Shown: positions 14,320 to 22,687 of the stretch, in pieces | Layout: each line of letters begins with the position of its first letter | Numbering within the stretch: position 1 is the stretch's first letter | Source of the DNA: Halobellus sp. Atlit-31R | GTDB lineage: Archaea; Halobacteriota; Halobacteria; Halobacteriales; Haloferacaceae | Assembly (NCBI GenBank): GCA_003665935.1 | Contig: QPLR01000001.1 | Span: 310,001 to 374,000 of the forward strand | Reading direction: 5' to 3' | DNA length: 64,000 nt | Made by a program: the position numbers and the translations under genes | The notes under the pieces: model-generated | The model's database searches: none | What the model saw: the letters and a program-made list of their open reading frames with translations, nothing else | Told to the model about the DNA's origin: nothing

Positions 14320-14955
14320 ATGAGAGAAATATTCAACAACGACGACGACCGCGGTCAGGTCGGTATCGGTACGCTCATCGTGTTCATCGCGATGGTCCTC
14401 GTCGCCGCGATCGCGGCGGGCGTCCTCGTGAACACGGCCGGCTTCCTCCAAGCGACTGCGGAGGATGCAGGACAAGAGAGCGTCGACAAGGTTACGAACC
14501 GAGTCGAAGTGGTCAATCAGCACGGTACAGTCGGGGTGAACGACACGATCGCGAACATCACGATGACTGTTCGCCTCGCAGCGGGGTCGAGCGCTGTCGA
14601 CTTGAACACTACGTCAGTTAAGTATCTTAGCGACAGTGAGGTAACGACGCTGACGAACAGTTCGACCAATAATAATATTTCCGCAGGGACCGCATCAGAG
14701 TTCAACCTCACCGCTGTGAAGGGTACTGATGATGACGGGTCGTTTGGGGTCCTCAACAGCGGTAGTGACCGCTACGAACTGACTATCAATGCGTCAGCTA
14801 TTGAGGGAACTGACGATGATAAGTACGACGGTCTCGACACGGGTAGCAAGGTCCAACTCGACATCACGAGCCAGACGGGTGGCACGACGACGCTCATCGT
14901 GACGATGCCCCAGCAGCTCGCGGGCAAAGAGCAAGGCGAACCGGTCAAGCTCTAA
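14320..14955 (+). CDS. arlA2: Archaellin 2
   Basis: The 211-residue archaellin has the leader [12 protein letters not shown] followed by [14 protein letters not shown] and the same core helix as archaellin 1. The variable domain has seven sequons (NDT, NIT, NTT, NSS, NIS, NLT, NAS). The C-terminus ([16 protein letters not shown]) matches its partner. The gene begins 9 bp after the archaellin 1 stop, and AGGTGA just before the ATG is a strong Shine-Dalgarno. The two genes are therefore surely cotranscribed. Two archaellins usually give a major and a minor filament component; which is which cannot be told here. Confidence 0.95.
   Translation: MREIFNNDDDRGQVGIGTLIVFIAMVLVAAIAAGVLVNTAGFLQATAEDAGQESVDKVTNRVEVVNQHGTVGVNDTIANITMTVRLAAGSSAVDLNTTSVKYLSDSEVTTLTNSSTNNNISAGTASEFNLTAVKGTDDDGSFGVLNSGSDRYELTINASAIEGTDDDKYDGLDTGSKVQLDITSQTGGTTTLIVTMPQQLAGKEQGEPVKL
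14353..14492 (+). repeat. Near-identical 140-bp repeat, archaellin 2 copy
   Basis: This is the partner of 13693-13832. It encodes the signal-peptide junction, the core helix and the conserved [12 protein letters not shown] segment. Confidence 0.85.
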
Positions 14956-15095
14956 GCTCCGGTCTACGCCTCCACGTCGACGACAAACGAATTTCCACTT
15001 TTCTCACACTTCACGAGCGACCGCACTGTCAGAGTACTATACTGAGTGAGCGGACGCTCTCGCGACGTCGAGACTACCCTAGAAGCGTTGCTCGA

Positions 15096-15845
15096 CTACT
15101 CCAAATTCCCATCTTCCTCACCGAACCACGGCGGCGAATCGCCGACCATCGAGAACCCGGCCGCCTGCTCGTACACCTTGATCCCGCCCTCGTCGATCTC
15201 TAAGGGGAACATCGAGTTCTTGATCGCCTGCTTGCGCATCTTCGCGACCCAGATGTACCGGTTCGACGTCGACCCGGCGGGCGACTGGATCAGGTAGATG
15301 TTCCCGTCGGTCAGGAAGTTCTCTAAGCCGATTTCGGTCTCGGGGAACATCGCGGACTGCTCCATCGTCAGGATCGACGTCAGCCCGCTGTCTTTCAGAA
15401 TGTCGATAAACTTGAGGAGATACTGTCGCTGTTCCTGTTCGTCCTCGAAGAAGAGCTGGAACATCGTCAGTGAGTCGAGAACGAGTCGGTCGTACTGCGT
15501 ATCCTGGAGATCCGCGAGGATCGTGTCGAGCGTCGAGGAGAAGTCGCCGCTGCGGAGCAGCGTTCGCTTGTCGTAGATCTTGATCCGCCCGGAGTCGACG
15601 AACTCGTCCCACTTCTCGAAGCCGATCGACGCCGCCGCTTGGCTGATGTCCTCTTCGGACTCCTCGAAGGTCAGGTAGATCCCGCCCTCGTCGAACATAT
15701 CGACGCCGTTGTACAGATATTGGAGGCCGAGAATGCTCTTCCCGGTCCCCGGATTGCCGCTGACGAGCACCGCGGCGTTCTTGAAGATTCCTCCATTGAG
15801 GATCGAGTCGAGCCCCTCGATGCCGGTTTTGACGAGTTCTGGCAT
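15096..15845 (-). CDS. KaiC-like RecA-superfamily ATPase (CirA-like)
   Basis: The 249-residue single-domain ATPase has Walker A GNPGTGKS at residues 30-37 and the KaiC-type glutamate pair in YLTFEESEED. Walker B is in DRLVLDSLTM, and WVAKMRKQAIKNS is near the C-terminus. It belongs to the KaiC/GvpD/ArlH superfamily but is distinct from ArlH, also encoded here. Single-domain KaiC homologues called CirA have been linked to motility in Haloferax, and this may be one (from memory). The GTG at 15857 is possible, but a GGAAGTGACC Shine-Dalgarno supports the ATG at 15845. It runs opposite to the archaellum operon. Confidence 0.8.
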   Translation of the reverse strand: MPELVKTGIEGLDSILNGGIFKNAAVLVSGNPGTGKSILGLQYLYNGVDMFDEGGIYLTFEESEEDISQAAASIGFEKWDEFVDSGRIKIYDKRTLLRSGDFSSTLDTILADLQDTQYDRLVLDSLTMFQLFFEDEQEQRQYLLKFIDILKDSGLTSILTMEQSAMFPETEIGLENFLTDGNIYLIQSPAGSTSNRYIWVAKMRKQAIKNSMFPLEIDEGGIKVYEQAAGFSMVGDSPPWFGEEDGNLE

Positions 15846-16163
15846 ACGTGTGGTCACTTCCTGACGATGTTAGCTGCAACGTCGGTTCCGTATCCGGATA
15901 ATTCTTCGCACCTCGGACGGCTGTCGTATGCCACGACGCCGACGTATCCCGCTTCTATCACGAGCGATAATTTGGAGCGAACCTTCTTGTACCGAAGACT
16001 GGATATTTGCACCAATGTTACCTGTTCCACCGAGACCGGGCGACCGGACCGGTCGGACCACGTACTCGGCACGGTCCGCAGGGCGGTGTGTCGGGCCGCA
16101 GCGGTCGTGCCGGGTCACGGCCGGGCTTTGCGGTCGCGGTCGTCCCCACAGGAGGCGGTGCGG
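15846..16163. other. Divergent promoter region between the KaiC-like gene and arlCE
   Basis: This 318-bp region has no gene. It contains the palindrome TATCCGGATA (15891-15900) and the operator-like TATCACGAGCGATA (15956-15969). A GGAGG Shine-Dalgarno at 16151-16155 serves arlCE. If transcription begins near 16010 the arlCE leader is about 150 nt, long for a haloarchaeon. Confidence 0.55.
15956..15969 (+). promoter_or_regulatory. Weak candidate motility operator (arlCE copy)
   Basis: TATCACGAGCGATA keeps the TATC/GATA arms with six bases between them but loses the inner CTG. Fourteen bp downstream, TTCTTG (15984-15989) matches TTTATG at only four of six positions. It is included for comparison. 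Confidence 0.3.
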
Positions 16164-17561
16164 ATGGGCGTGATGGACTGGATGGACGGCGACGACGGCG
16201 AGGAGTCCGACACCGTGGCGACGGACGGACTCGGATTCGACGAGGATCTCGGTGATCTCGACGGTGAGATGGGCGACCTCGACGGCGATATGGACGACCT
16301 CGGGGGAGATATGGACGGTCTCGGGGGCGATATGGACGGGTTCGACGGCGGCGGCGACGATCTCGGAGGACCCGACATCGATCCGGACACTATCGCGGAG
16401 ATGGAAGACCGGATCTCCGAGCTCGAGAACGAGGTCAGCTCGATCTCCTCGGGGATGAACACCGTCCGCGAGGAGAACAAGCAGATCGGCGAGACCGTCG
16501 AAGAACTCGACGAGACGATCCGCAAACTCCTCGACATCTACGAGATGGTGACTCGAGGCATCAACCCCTTCGTCGACGACGCTCGGGAGATGGGCGGACT
16601 CGAAGGCGACGGCGCGTTCGGCCTCTTCGATATGGAAGAGGAGGAAGAAGAGAACTTAGACTCGGAAGTCGCGAGCGCGGATGCCGAATCGTTCTTCGAC
16701 GAGGATTTCGGCGACCTCGATGCCGAGCAGGACGAAGCCGAACTCGCCGCAGAGGACGAGCTCGCCGAGGAGAACCGCGACGACCCCGGGGCGGCACTCG
16801 ACGACGAGGCCGACGACGACGCAGACGGCGATGCGGGCGGAGGCAGCAGCTTCGACGAGCTGAAAGCCGAGTACGAAGAGAACGAGGGCTGGGAAGAGGT
16901 CGAAGAGGACGCCGACGCCGAAGGCGAGGGCGAAGCGCCCGAGGGTGAGATGGACGACGAAACGACCGATGCCGCCCAGGAAGCGCTCGACGATGCTCTC
17001 GACGGCGATCACTTCGAGGAGACAGTCGAAGAACGGGGCGAGGAGGCGCCCGAGGAGGCCGAAGAGATGGAAGTCGAGCCCGACGGGACCCTGTTCGAGA
17101 CTGGTGACGAGGACGACGCGGTGGAACCGGAGCAGGCAGCGAGCGAGTCGACGAGTCCGTCGGCGGAGCCGACTCCTACGCAGCACTCCACGACGGCGGC
17201 CGAGCCAGCGCACGACCCGGACGTCTACTTGTCCGAACTCCCGGCGCGGTACACCGCAGAGTCGGTCGTCCTCGAGTGGACCCGGTTCCTCGTCGACGTC
17301 GGCGGGGCGATCGGTGCCGCACGGGCGCTCCGACAGTACCGGTCGCAGGGCTGGATCACCCGCGAGGTCGAGCGGACGATGAGCGAACACGTCCGCAACG
17401 CCGCCACCGCGGGGACGACGGAGCAGCCACGAGATCTGCGCGTGGAACACCACCGAGAGAGCCTGACGTACATCAGTCGGCTCGCCGGCGACGTCGACGA
17501 GGCGCGGCTCCTCGAAGAACTATCGGCGCTCGGAGGGGGTTCCCGTGGGATTCGGCGTTAG
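16164..17561 (+). CDS. arlCE: ArlCE fusion, archaellum cytoplasmic ring protein
   Basis: The 465-residue protein has several parts. Acidic Gly/Asp heptad repeats occupy residues 30-64. An ArlC-type coiled coil follows (about 75-135, IAEMEDRISELENEVSSISS through LLDIYEMVTRGINPF). Next comes a very acidic linker of about 210 residues, and last an ArlD/E domain (about 365-460, VYLSELPARYTAESVVLEW). ArlC/D/E proteins link CheF to the motor. The start ATG at 16164 follows a GGAGG by 8 bp; the open frame to 15639 overlaps the KaiC-like gene and is not used. It overlaps arlF by 17 bp. Confidence 0.9.
   Translation: MGVMDWMDGDDGEESDTVATDGLGFDEDLGDLDGEMGDLDGDMDDLGGDMDGLGGDMDGFDGGGDDLGGPDIDPDTIAEMEDRISELENEVSSISSGMNTVREENKQIGETVEELDETIRKLLDIYEMVTRGINPFVDDAREMGGLEGDGAFGLFDMEEEEEENLDSEVASADAESFFDEDFGDLDAEQDEAELAAEDELAEENRDDPGAALDDEADDDADGDAGGGSSFDELKAEYEENEGWEEVEEDADAEGEGEAPEGEMDDETTDAAQEALDDALDGDHFEETVEERGEEAPEEAEEMEVEPDGTLFETGDEDDAVEPEQAASESTSPSAEPTPTQHSTTAAEPAHDPDVYLSELPARYTAESVVLEWTRFLVDVGGAIGAARALRQYRSQGWITREVERTMSEHVRNAATAGTTEQPRDLRVEHHRESLTYISRLAGDVDEARLLEELSALGGGSRGIRR
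16251..16355 (+). repeat. Five 21-bp repeats encoding Gly/Asp heptads in ArlCE
   Basis: Residues 30-64 read as five heptads of the type G-D-L-D-G-D-M. DNA copies are imperfect but periodic at 21 bp. The Asp/Gly pattern could bind divalent cations, which is inference. Confidence 0.7.
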
Positions 17562-17988
17562 CGGCTCGACGGCAGTCATCTTTCTCGGTGTCCTCATCGC
17601 CTCCGGGACGCTCTACACCGCAGCAGCGGGTAGCGCAGAGCAGATCGCGGAGGCCCACGACGACGACAGCGAGCGCCTGCTGGACCGTCGAAACACGGCG
17701 CTCGACGTGACGCGAGTCATTTACAACAGCTCGAGCGGCAATCTGGAAGTCGACGTGAAAAACACCGGGACGACGGCGTTGTCGGTCAACGGCACGACCC
17801 TACTGCTCGACAACGAGTACGAGGAGCCGATCTCCACCGAGGTCGGAACCGACGACGCGACCGACGTGTGGGGAGCCGATCAGACGCTCGCGCTGTTCGC
17901 CAACGTCGGCCAGGAACCCGACCACGTCAAGATCGTCGCCGAAAATGGCGTCGCGGCGAGTAACACGACCGTAGAGGTGGTGAACTGA
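17545..17988 (+). CDS. arlF: ArlF, archaellum stator protein
   Basis: The 147-residue protein has one N-terminal transmembrane helix (GSTAVIFLGVLIASGTLYTA) and a beta-rich domain with sequons (NSS, NGT, NTT), typical of ArlF facing the pseudoperiplasm. ArlF and ArlG form the stator complex that anchors to the S-layer. Translation starts at GTG 17545 inside the end of arlCE, with a GGAGG just upstream, and the next gene follows without any gap. Length and topology match the family. Confidence 0.9.
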   Translation: MGFGVSGSTAVIFLGVLIASGTLYTAAAGSAEQIAEAHDDDSERLLDRRNTALDVTRVIYNSSSGNLEVDVKNTGTTALSVNGTTLLLDNEYEEPISTEVGTDDATDVWGADQTLALFANVGQEPDHVKIVAENGVAASNTTVEVVN

Positions 17989-18441
17989 ATGGCCGACGTC
18001 TCCGTCCCGAGCCTGATCCTGTTCATCGCGAGTATCGTCATCGCCGCGGGGGTCGCCGGTGTCCTCATCGACACCGTCACCGGGATCAGCGGAGCGCTCG
18101 ACGATCGGGGCGCGGACGTCGCCGAGAACATCCGGACCGACATCGAAATAATCAGTAGCTCCGACAGCAGCGTGTACAACGACAGCGCGAGCACGGTCAG
18201 GCTGTACGTCAAGAACACGGGTGAGCGAACGCTGCCGGCGACTGGACAGACGTTCGACGTCATCGTCGATGCCGAATACCGGGCGAACGTCAGCGTCGCC
18301 CTCGTGGATGGCAGTAACGGCGAGTGGACGCCGCACGGGGTCGTCGAGGTCACGATCGGCGACCTCGATCTCGCCGGTGGCGATCACCAGGTCACGCTGA
18401 CCGTCGACGGCGACGAAGAGAACTTCCGCTTCAACACCTAA
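17989..18441 (+). CDS. arlG: ArlG, archaellum stator protein
   Basis: The 150-residue protein has an N-terminal hydrophobic helix ([20 protein letters not shown]) and an extracellular beta-sandwich with several sequons. The layout resembles ArlF, with which ArlG pairs. Its ATG abuts the arlF stop codon with no spacer, indicating translational coupling. The C-terminal strand pair ending ENFRFNT is typical. arlH follows 2 bp later. Confidence 0.9.
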   Translation: MADVSVPSLILFIASIVIAAGVAGVLIDTVTGISGALDDRGADVAENIRTDIEIISSSDSSVYNDSASTVRLYVKNTGERTLPATGQTFDVIVDAEYRANVSVALVDGSNGEWTPHGVVEVTIGDLDLAGGDHQVTLTVDGDEENFRFNT

Positions 18442-18443
18442 CT

Positions 18444-19196
18444 ATGGGATCGAATCAATTCTCACTCGGACTCAAAGACCACGATCGCCTCGAGAAAGAG
18501 CTCGGCGGTGGGATCCCGAAGGGCTCGATCGTCCTCATCGAGGGGGATTACGGGGCCGGAAAGAGCGTGCTCTCTCAGCGGCTCACCTACGGATTCACAC
18601 AGGAGGACGTGGTGACGACGCTCATCTCGACGGAGCTCGGCGTCCGCGGCTTTCTCGATCAGATGCACTCGCTGACGTACGACGTCGTCAAGCCGCTCCT
18701 CGACGAGAACATCCTCTTCGTTCCCGCCGAGATCGACGCGTCGGGGACGCTCACGGGCAGCGGGGAGGACGACGAGCGGAAACAGCTCCTCAAGCGGATG
18801 ATGGAGGCGGACACGATGTGGGAAGCCGACGTCATCATCGTCGACACCTTCGACGCAATTCTCCGGAACGACCCCAAGTTCGAGGCGCTCGTCCGACAGA
18901 ACGAGGAGCGACAGGCGGCGCTGGAGATCATCTCCTTTTTCCGTGATCTGACGACCAAAGGGAAGACGATCGTTCTCACGGTCGACCCCTCGACTGTCGA
19001 CGACGAGGCGATCGGCCCCTTCCGATCGATCGCGGACGTCTATCTCGAACTGGAGATGGTCGAAGTCGGCAACGACGTCCGCCGAAACATCTTCGTCAAG
19101 CGGTTCGCCGGGATGGGCCAGCAGGTCGGCGACCGCGTCGGCTTCTCGGTCCGCTCGGGGATCGGGATCGTCATCGAGTCCAGGAGTGTCGCCTGA
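18444..19196 (+). CDS. arlH: ArlH, archaellum motor KaiC-like ATP-binding protein
   Basis: The 250-residue RecA/KaiC-fold protein has Walker [10 protein letters not shown] (about residues 33-41) and Walker [11 protein letters not shown], but lacks the KaiC glutamate pair. This matches ArlH, which binds ATP, stacks on the ArlI hexamer and regulates motor assembly. The frame extends upstream to 18324 within arlG, but [17 protein letters not shown] at 18444 is the homologous start. Its stop overlaps the arlI start by one base (TGATG). Confidence 0.93.
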   Translation: MGSNQFSLGLKDHDRLEKELGGGIPKGSIVLIEGDYGAGKSVLSQRLTYGFTQEDVVTTLISTELGVRGFLDQMHSLTYDVVKPLLDENILFVPAEIDASGTLTGSGEDDERKQLLKRMMEADTMWEADVIIVDTFDAILRNDPKFEALVRQNEERQAALEIISFFRDLTTKGKTIVLTVDPSTVDDEAIGPFRSIADVYLELEMVEVGNDVRRNIFVKRFAGMGQQVGDRVGFSVRSGIGIVIESRSVA

Positions 19197-20863
19197 TGGC
19201 AACCGAACACGGCTCTTCGAGTATCGACAACGAACTGCGGCGGCACGCCCAGCGCTGGGGCCACCTCCGGGACCACCTCAAGCGGTTCCGGCAGATCACG
19301 GGCGAGTTTCCGATGCTCGTCGAGGAACCGGACGGCTACGAGTCCCGCCGTCCGAACATCATCTACCACGTCGGCGGGCCGATCTACTGCCAGGTCTACG
19401 GCAACTTCGGCGAGACGACGAAGTACTACACGATCGAACCCGAGTTAGACGACGACGAGCGAGATCTCTTCGGGCAGGTGAAGGACAAACTCCTCGAGCG
19501 GTCGGTGACGAAGCCCGCACCTGCCGAGGAGACAGAGTACGAAGACCGGATTCAGGAGCTGCTCGAAGAGATCGTCGTCCTCGAAAGCGAGCACAACGGT
19601 CGGCTCGCGGAGCTGGTCCAGCGGCTCGAGCTCGGACCGCTGGAAGTGTCCGAGGAGACATACGAGAAAGTCCAGTATCGGCTGGTTCGGGACATCGTCG
19701 GCCTCGGTCCGCTCGAACCGATTATGCGCGACCCGGCGAACGAGGACATTCACGTCATCGGGCCTCGGCAGGTCGACGTCGACCACGGCGAGTTCGGACT
19801 GCTGGAGACGACCGTCGAGTTCGACTCCAGCGAGCAGTACGACAACTGGCTCCGGAATATGGGCGAACGGATCGGCGACCCGGTTTCCGACGCGCACCCG
19901 ATCGTCGACTCGACGCTCCCGGACGGCTCACGTATCAACATCATCTACTCCGACGACGTCTCCCTGAAGGGGTCTTCGCTCACGATCCGTCAGGGCGACG
20001 ACGTCCCGCTGTCGGTGTTCCAGATCGCGAAGTGGGGGACGCTGTCGCCGGAGCTGGCCGCGTATCTGTGGATCGCGTTGGAGAACGAGCGGACCGTGTT
20101 CGTCGTCGGCGAGACGGCGTCGGGCAAGACCACGACGCTCAACGCCGTCACGTCGTTCATCCCGCGGGACTCGAAGATCTACACCGCGGAGGACACCGCC
20201 GAGGTGCTCCCCCCGCACGACACCTGGCAGCAGCTCCTCACCCGCGAGGGACGCGGCGCGGACTCGGAGGTCGATATGTTCGACCTCGTCGCGGCCGCGC
20301 TGCGTTCGCGCCCCGACTACATCATCGTCGGGGAGGTTCGTGGCGAGGAGGGGCGGATGGCGTTCCAGGCCGCCCAGACGGGGCACCCGGTGATGCTGAC
20401 GTTCCACGCGTCCGACATCGTCTCGATGATCCAGCGGTTCACCGGGGACCCGATCAACGTCCCCGAGACGTTCATGTCGAACTGCGACATCGCGCTGTTC
20501 CAGAACCGCGTCAAGCGGGGCAACGACACGCTCCGCCGCGTTACTTCGGTGCAGGAGATCGAAGGGTACTCCAAGGAGATGGGCGGCGTCGTCACCCGCG
20601 AGGCGTTCTACTGGGACCCTGTCGAAGACGAGATCGTGTTCCAGGGCCGGAACAACTCCTTCATCATGGAGGAGAAGATCGCGACCCTGCTCGGCTACGA
20701 CGACACGCGGAAGATCTACGAGGATATCGAGTTTCGCTCGGAGCTCGTCCGGCGAGCGATCCAAGAGAACATCGTCGGCTACCACGAGGTCAACGAGTTC
20801 ATCGAGGACTACCAGCGCGACGGGACGGAAGGGATCCCGTTCGATATGACGAGGATCGACTGA
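19196..20863 (+). CDS. arlI: ArlI, archaellum motor ATPase
   Basis: The 555-residue secretion-superfamily ATPase has an N-terminal domain (about 1-270) followed by a RecA core. The core carries Walker A VVGETASGKTTT near residue 305 and the Asp-box EDTAEV. EVRGEEGRMAFQAAQTGHP is the Walker B and His-box region. ArlI hexamers power both filament assembly and rotation. It is typical in length for the family. Two tiny coupled open frames separate it from arlJ. Confidence 0.96.
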   Translation: MATEHGSSSIDNELRRHAQRWGHLRDHLKRFRQITGEFPMLVEEPDGYESRRPNIIYHVGGPIYCQVYGNFGETTKYYTIEPELDDDERDLFGQVKDKLLERSVTKPAPAEETEYEDRIQELLEEIVVLESEHNGRLAELVQRLELGPLEVSEETYEKVQYRLVRDIVGLGPLEPIMRDPANEDIHVIGPRQVDVDHGEFGLLETTVEFDSSEQYDNWLRNMGERIGDPVSDAHPIVDSTLPDGSRINIIYSDDVSLKGSSLTIRQGDDVPLSVFQIAKWGTLSPELAAYLWIALENERTVFVVGETASGKTTTLNAVTSFIPRDSKIYTAEDTAEVLPPHDTWQQLLTREGRGADSEVDMFDLVAAALRSRPDYIIVGEVRGEEGRMAFQAAQTGHPVMLTFHASDIVSMIQRFTGDPINVPETFMSNCDIALFQNRVKRGNDTLRRVTSVQEIEGYSKEMGGVVTREAFYWDPVEDEIVFQGRNNSFIMEEKIATLLGYDDTRKIYEDIEFRSELVRRAIQENIVGYHEVNEFIEDYQRDGTEGIPFDMTRID

Positions 20864-20910
20864 TGTACGTGAGCGACCGCACAGTGCGCGAATCGGAGGA
20901 GCACAGATGA
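20863..20910 (+). CDS. Tiny coupled ORF between arlI and arlJ (15 codons)
   Basis: The ATG overlaps the arlI stop (TGATG), and the 15-residue frame MYVSDRTVRESEEHR ends in an ATGA overlap with the next mini-frame. It is too short to judge by coding statistics. It may be a real micro-peptide or simply a ribosome-relay element that carries ribosomes across the gap to arlJ. Confidence 0.35.
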   Translation: MYVSDRTVRESEEHR

Positions 20911-20933
20911 GCCACGAGGAGGCAGATCGATGA
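20907..20933 (+). CDS. Second tiny coupled ORF before arlJ (8 codons)
   Basis: MSHEEADR starts in the ATGA junction with the previous mini-frame and ends in an ATGA junction with arlJ. It is preceded by GGAGGAG and contains GAGGAGG, which is itself a good Shine-Dalgarno for arlJ. It is most likely a by-product or coupling device. Confidence 0.25.
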   Translation: MSHEEADR

Positions 20934-22687
20934 GCGGAACCAACTCCGACGTCGACCCTGGACTCGGGGCACAGCGGCAGCAGCTACAGGACTTCGCGGC
21001 GTCCGTACTCGACTCCTACGAGCGGATGCCGATGGAGAACCGGAAGTACGCGCTCACGGTTCTCGCGCCGACAGTGCTCCTCTTCGTCCTCGGCGTCGCC
21101 GGGGCGATACTCCTCCCACTTCCGATCTTAGTCCGGATTCCGATCTTCCTCCTCGGCGCGCTGATGCTCGTCGCGGGCGTGCTCTACCCGCGACTGCTCG
21201 TCGAACAGCAGCGACGCGGGCTGGAGAACCAACTGCACCTCGTCATCACGCACCTGACGGTGTTGTCGACGACGAATATCGACCGCGTCGCGGTGTTCAG
21301 ACAGCTCGGCCGGGAGGAGGAGTACGGGGAACTCGCCGTCGAGATGCGACGGATCACGGAACTCGTCGACACGTGGAACCAGTCGCTCGACGACGGCCTC
21401 AGGCGGCGGGCGCGCGCCGTCCCGTCTAAGGAGCTCGGGGACTTCCTCGACCGGTTGGCGTACTCGCTGAACGCCGGCCAGAGCCTCGACGACTTCCTGC
21501 TCGGGGAACAGCAGACGATGATCGAAAAGTACGTCACGGTCTACGAGGGCGCACTCGGGAATCTCGAGGTGATGAAGGACCTGTATCTCTCGATGATTCT
21601 CTCGATGACGTTCGCGATCATCAACGCGATCGTCCTGCCGATCCTGACCGGTACGGACGCGACGATGACGATCGCGGCGGTCATCGTGCTGTTCGTCTTC
21701 GTCCAGCTCGGATTCTACTTCGTCATCAGAACGATGTCCCCGCACGATCCGCTGTGGTACCAGCAGGACGAGTACCGGACGAAGATGGACCGACAGGTCG
21801 ACATCGCTCTCTACGGATCGGTCGCGCTGAGTCTCGTCTTCGTCGGAATCTTGGCCGTCGGCGTCGCCGGCTGGACGTCGATCGGGCAGTCGATCCAGTC
21901 CGTGATGCTCGACATCCCGATCCCGGTACTGATCGCGACCCCGCTGACGCCGCTGGCGGTGCCCGGCCTGGTGGCCCGCCACCACGAGAACAGCATCAAG
22001 GAACGCGACGAGGAGTTCCCGGGGTTCATCCGAGCGCTCGGAGCCTCCGAGAGCGCAAAGCAGTCCACGACGCGTGCAGTGCTCGAGACGCTCCGGGAGA
22101 AGGACTTCGGCGTGCTCTCTCGTGAGATCGATCGCCTCTATACGCGACTGAATATGCGCGTCGGGCCGGACCGGTCGTGGTTCTTTTTCACCGCGGAGAC
22201 GAGCTCCTACCTCATCCAGAAGTTCTCCGAGATGTATCTCGTCGGTCGACAGATGGGTGGGACGCCGAAACAGCTCGGCGAGCTCATCTCCCAGAATATG
22301 AACGAAGTGATCAAGCTCCGTCGCCAGCGCGAGCAGGCGACGGTGACGCTCATCGGCGTCCTCTACGGGATCACTGCCGCCGCGTCGTTCGCGTTCTTCA
22401 TCGGCCTCGAAGTCGTCGAGATCCTCGCGACGTTCTCCTCGGACCTGAACCTCGCACAGTTCGAGTTCGGGCAGATCATCTACGCCGGCGTCTACGACAT
22501 CCCGGTCATCGAGTATCTGCTGTCGCTCATCATCCTGTTCAACGGGGCGCTCTCGGCGCTGATGATCCGGATGGTCGACGGCGGGCACAAGGTGAACGCC
22601 TACCTCCACTTCGTCGTCCTCGTCTGGATCGGCTGTGGCAGCGCCGTGCTGACGTCGTGGCTCGCCGGGGGGCTGATCAGCGTATGA
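20930..22687 (+). CDS. arlJ: ArlJ, archaellum membrane platform protein
   Basis: The 585-residue polytopic protein contains two GspF/TadC-like cytoplasmic modules and at least nine hydrophobic segments. These include a pair near 50-85 (LTVLAPTVLLFVLGVAGAIL), a cluster around 215-280, another at 305-355 and a group at the C-terminus (ending VLVWIGCGSAVLTSWLAGGL). ArlJ is the membrane anchor that couples ArlI to filament assembly. A GAGGAGG lies about 10 nt before the ATG. Its stop overlaps cheF by 4 bp. Confidence 0.95.
   Translation: MSGTNSDVDPGLGAQRQQLQDFAASVLDSYERMPMENRKYALTVLAPTVLLFVLGVAGAILLPLPILVRIPIFLLGALMLVAGVLYPRLLVEQQRRGLENQLHLVITHLTVLSTTNIDRVAVFRQLGREEEYGELAVEMRRITELVDTWNQSLDDGLRRRARAVPSKELGDFLDRLAYSLNAGQSLDDFLLGEQQTMIEKYVTVYEGALGNLEVMKDLYLSMILSMTFAIINAIVLPILTGTDATMTIAAVIVLFVFVQLGFYFVIRTMSPHDPLWYQQDEYRTKMDRQVDIALYGSVALSLVFVGILAVGVAGWTSIGQSIQSVMLDIPIPVLIATPLTPLAVPGLVARHHENSIKERDEEFPGFIRALGASESAKQSTTRAVLETLREKDFGVLSREIDRLYTRLNMRVGPDRSWFFFTAETSSYLIQKFSEMYLVGRQMGGTPKQLGELISQNMNEVIKLRRQREQATVTLIGVLYGITAAASFAFFIGLEVVEILATFSSDLNLAQFEFGQIIYAGVYDIPVIEYLLSLIILFNGALSALMIRMVDGGHKVNAYLHFVVLVWIGCGSAVLTSWLAGGLISV

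Noticed and set aside
15891..15900. TATCCGGATA palindrome as another motility operator
   Set aside because: The arms match but there are only two bases between them, and no TATA-like hexamer lies 14 bp away on either strand.
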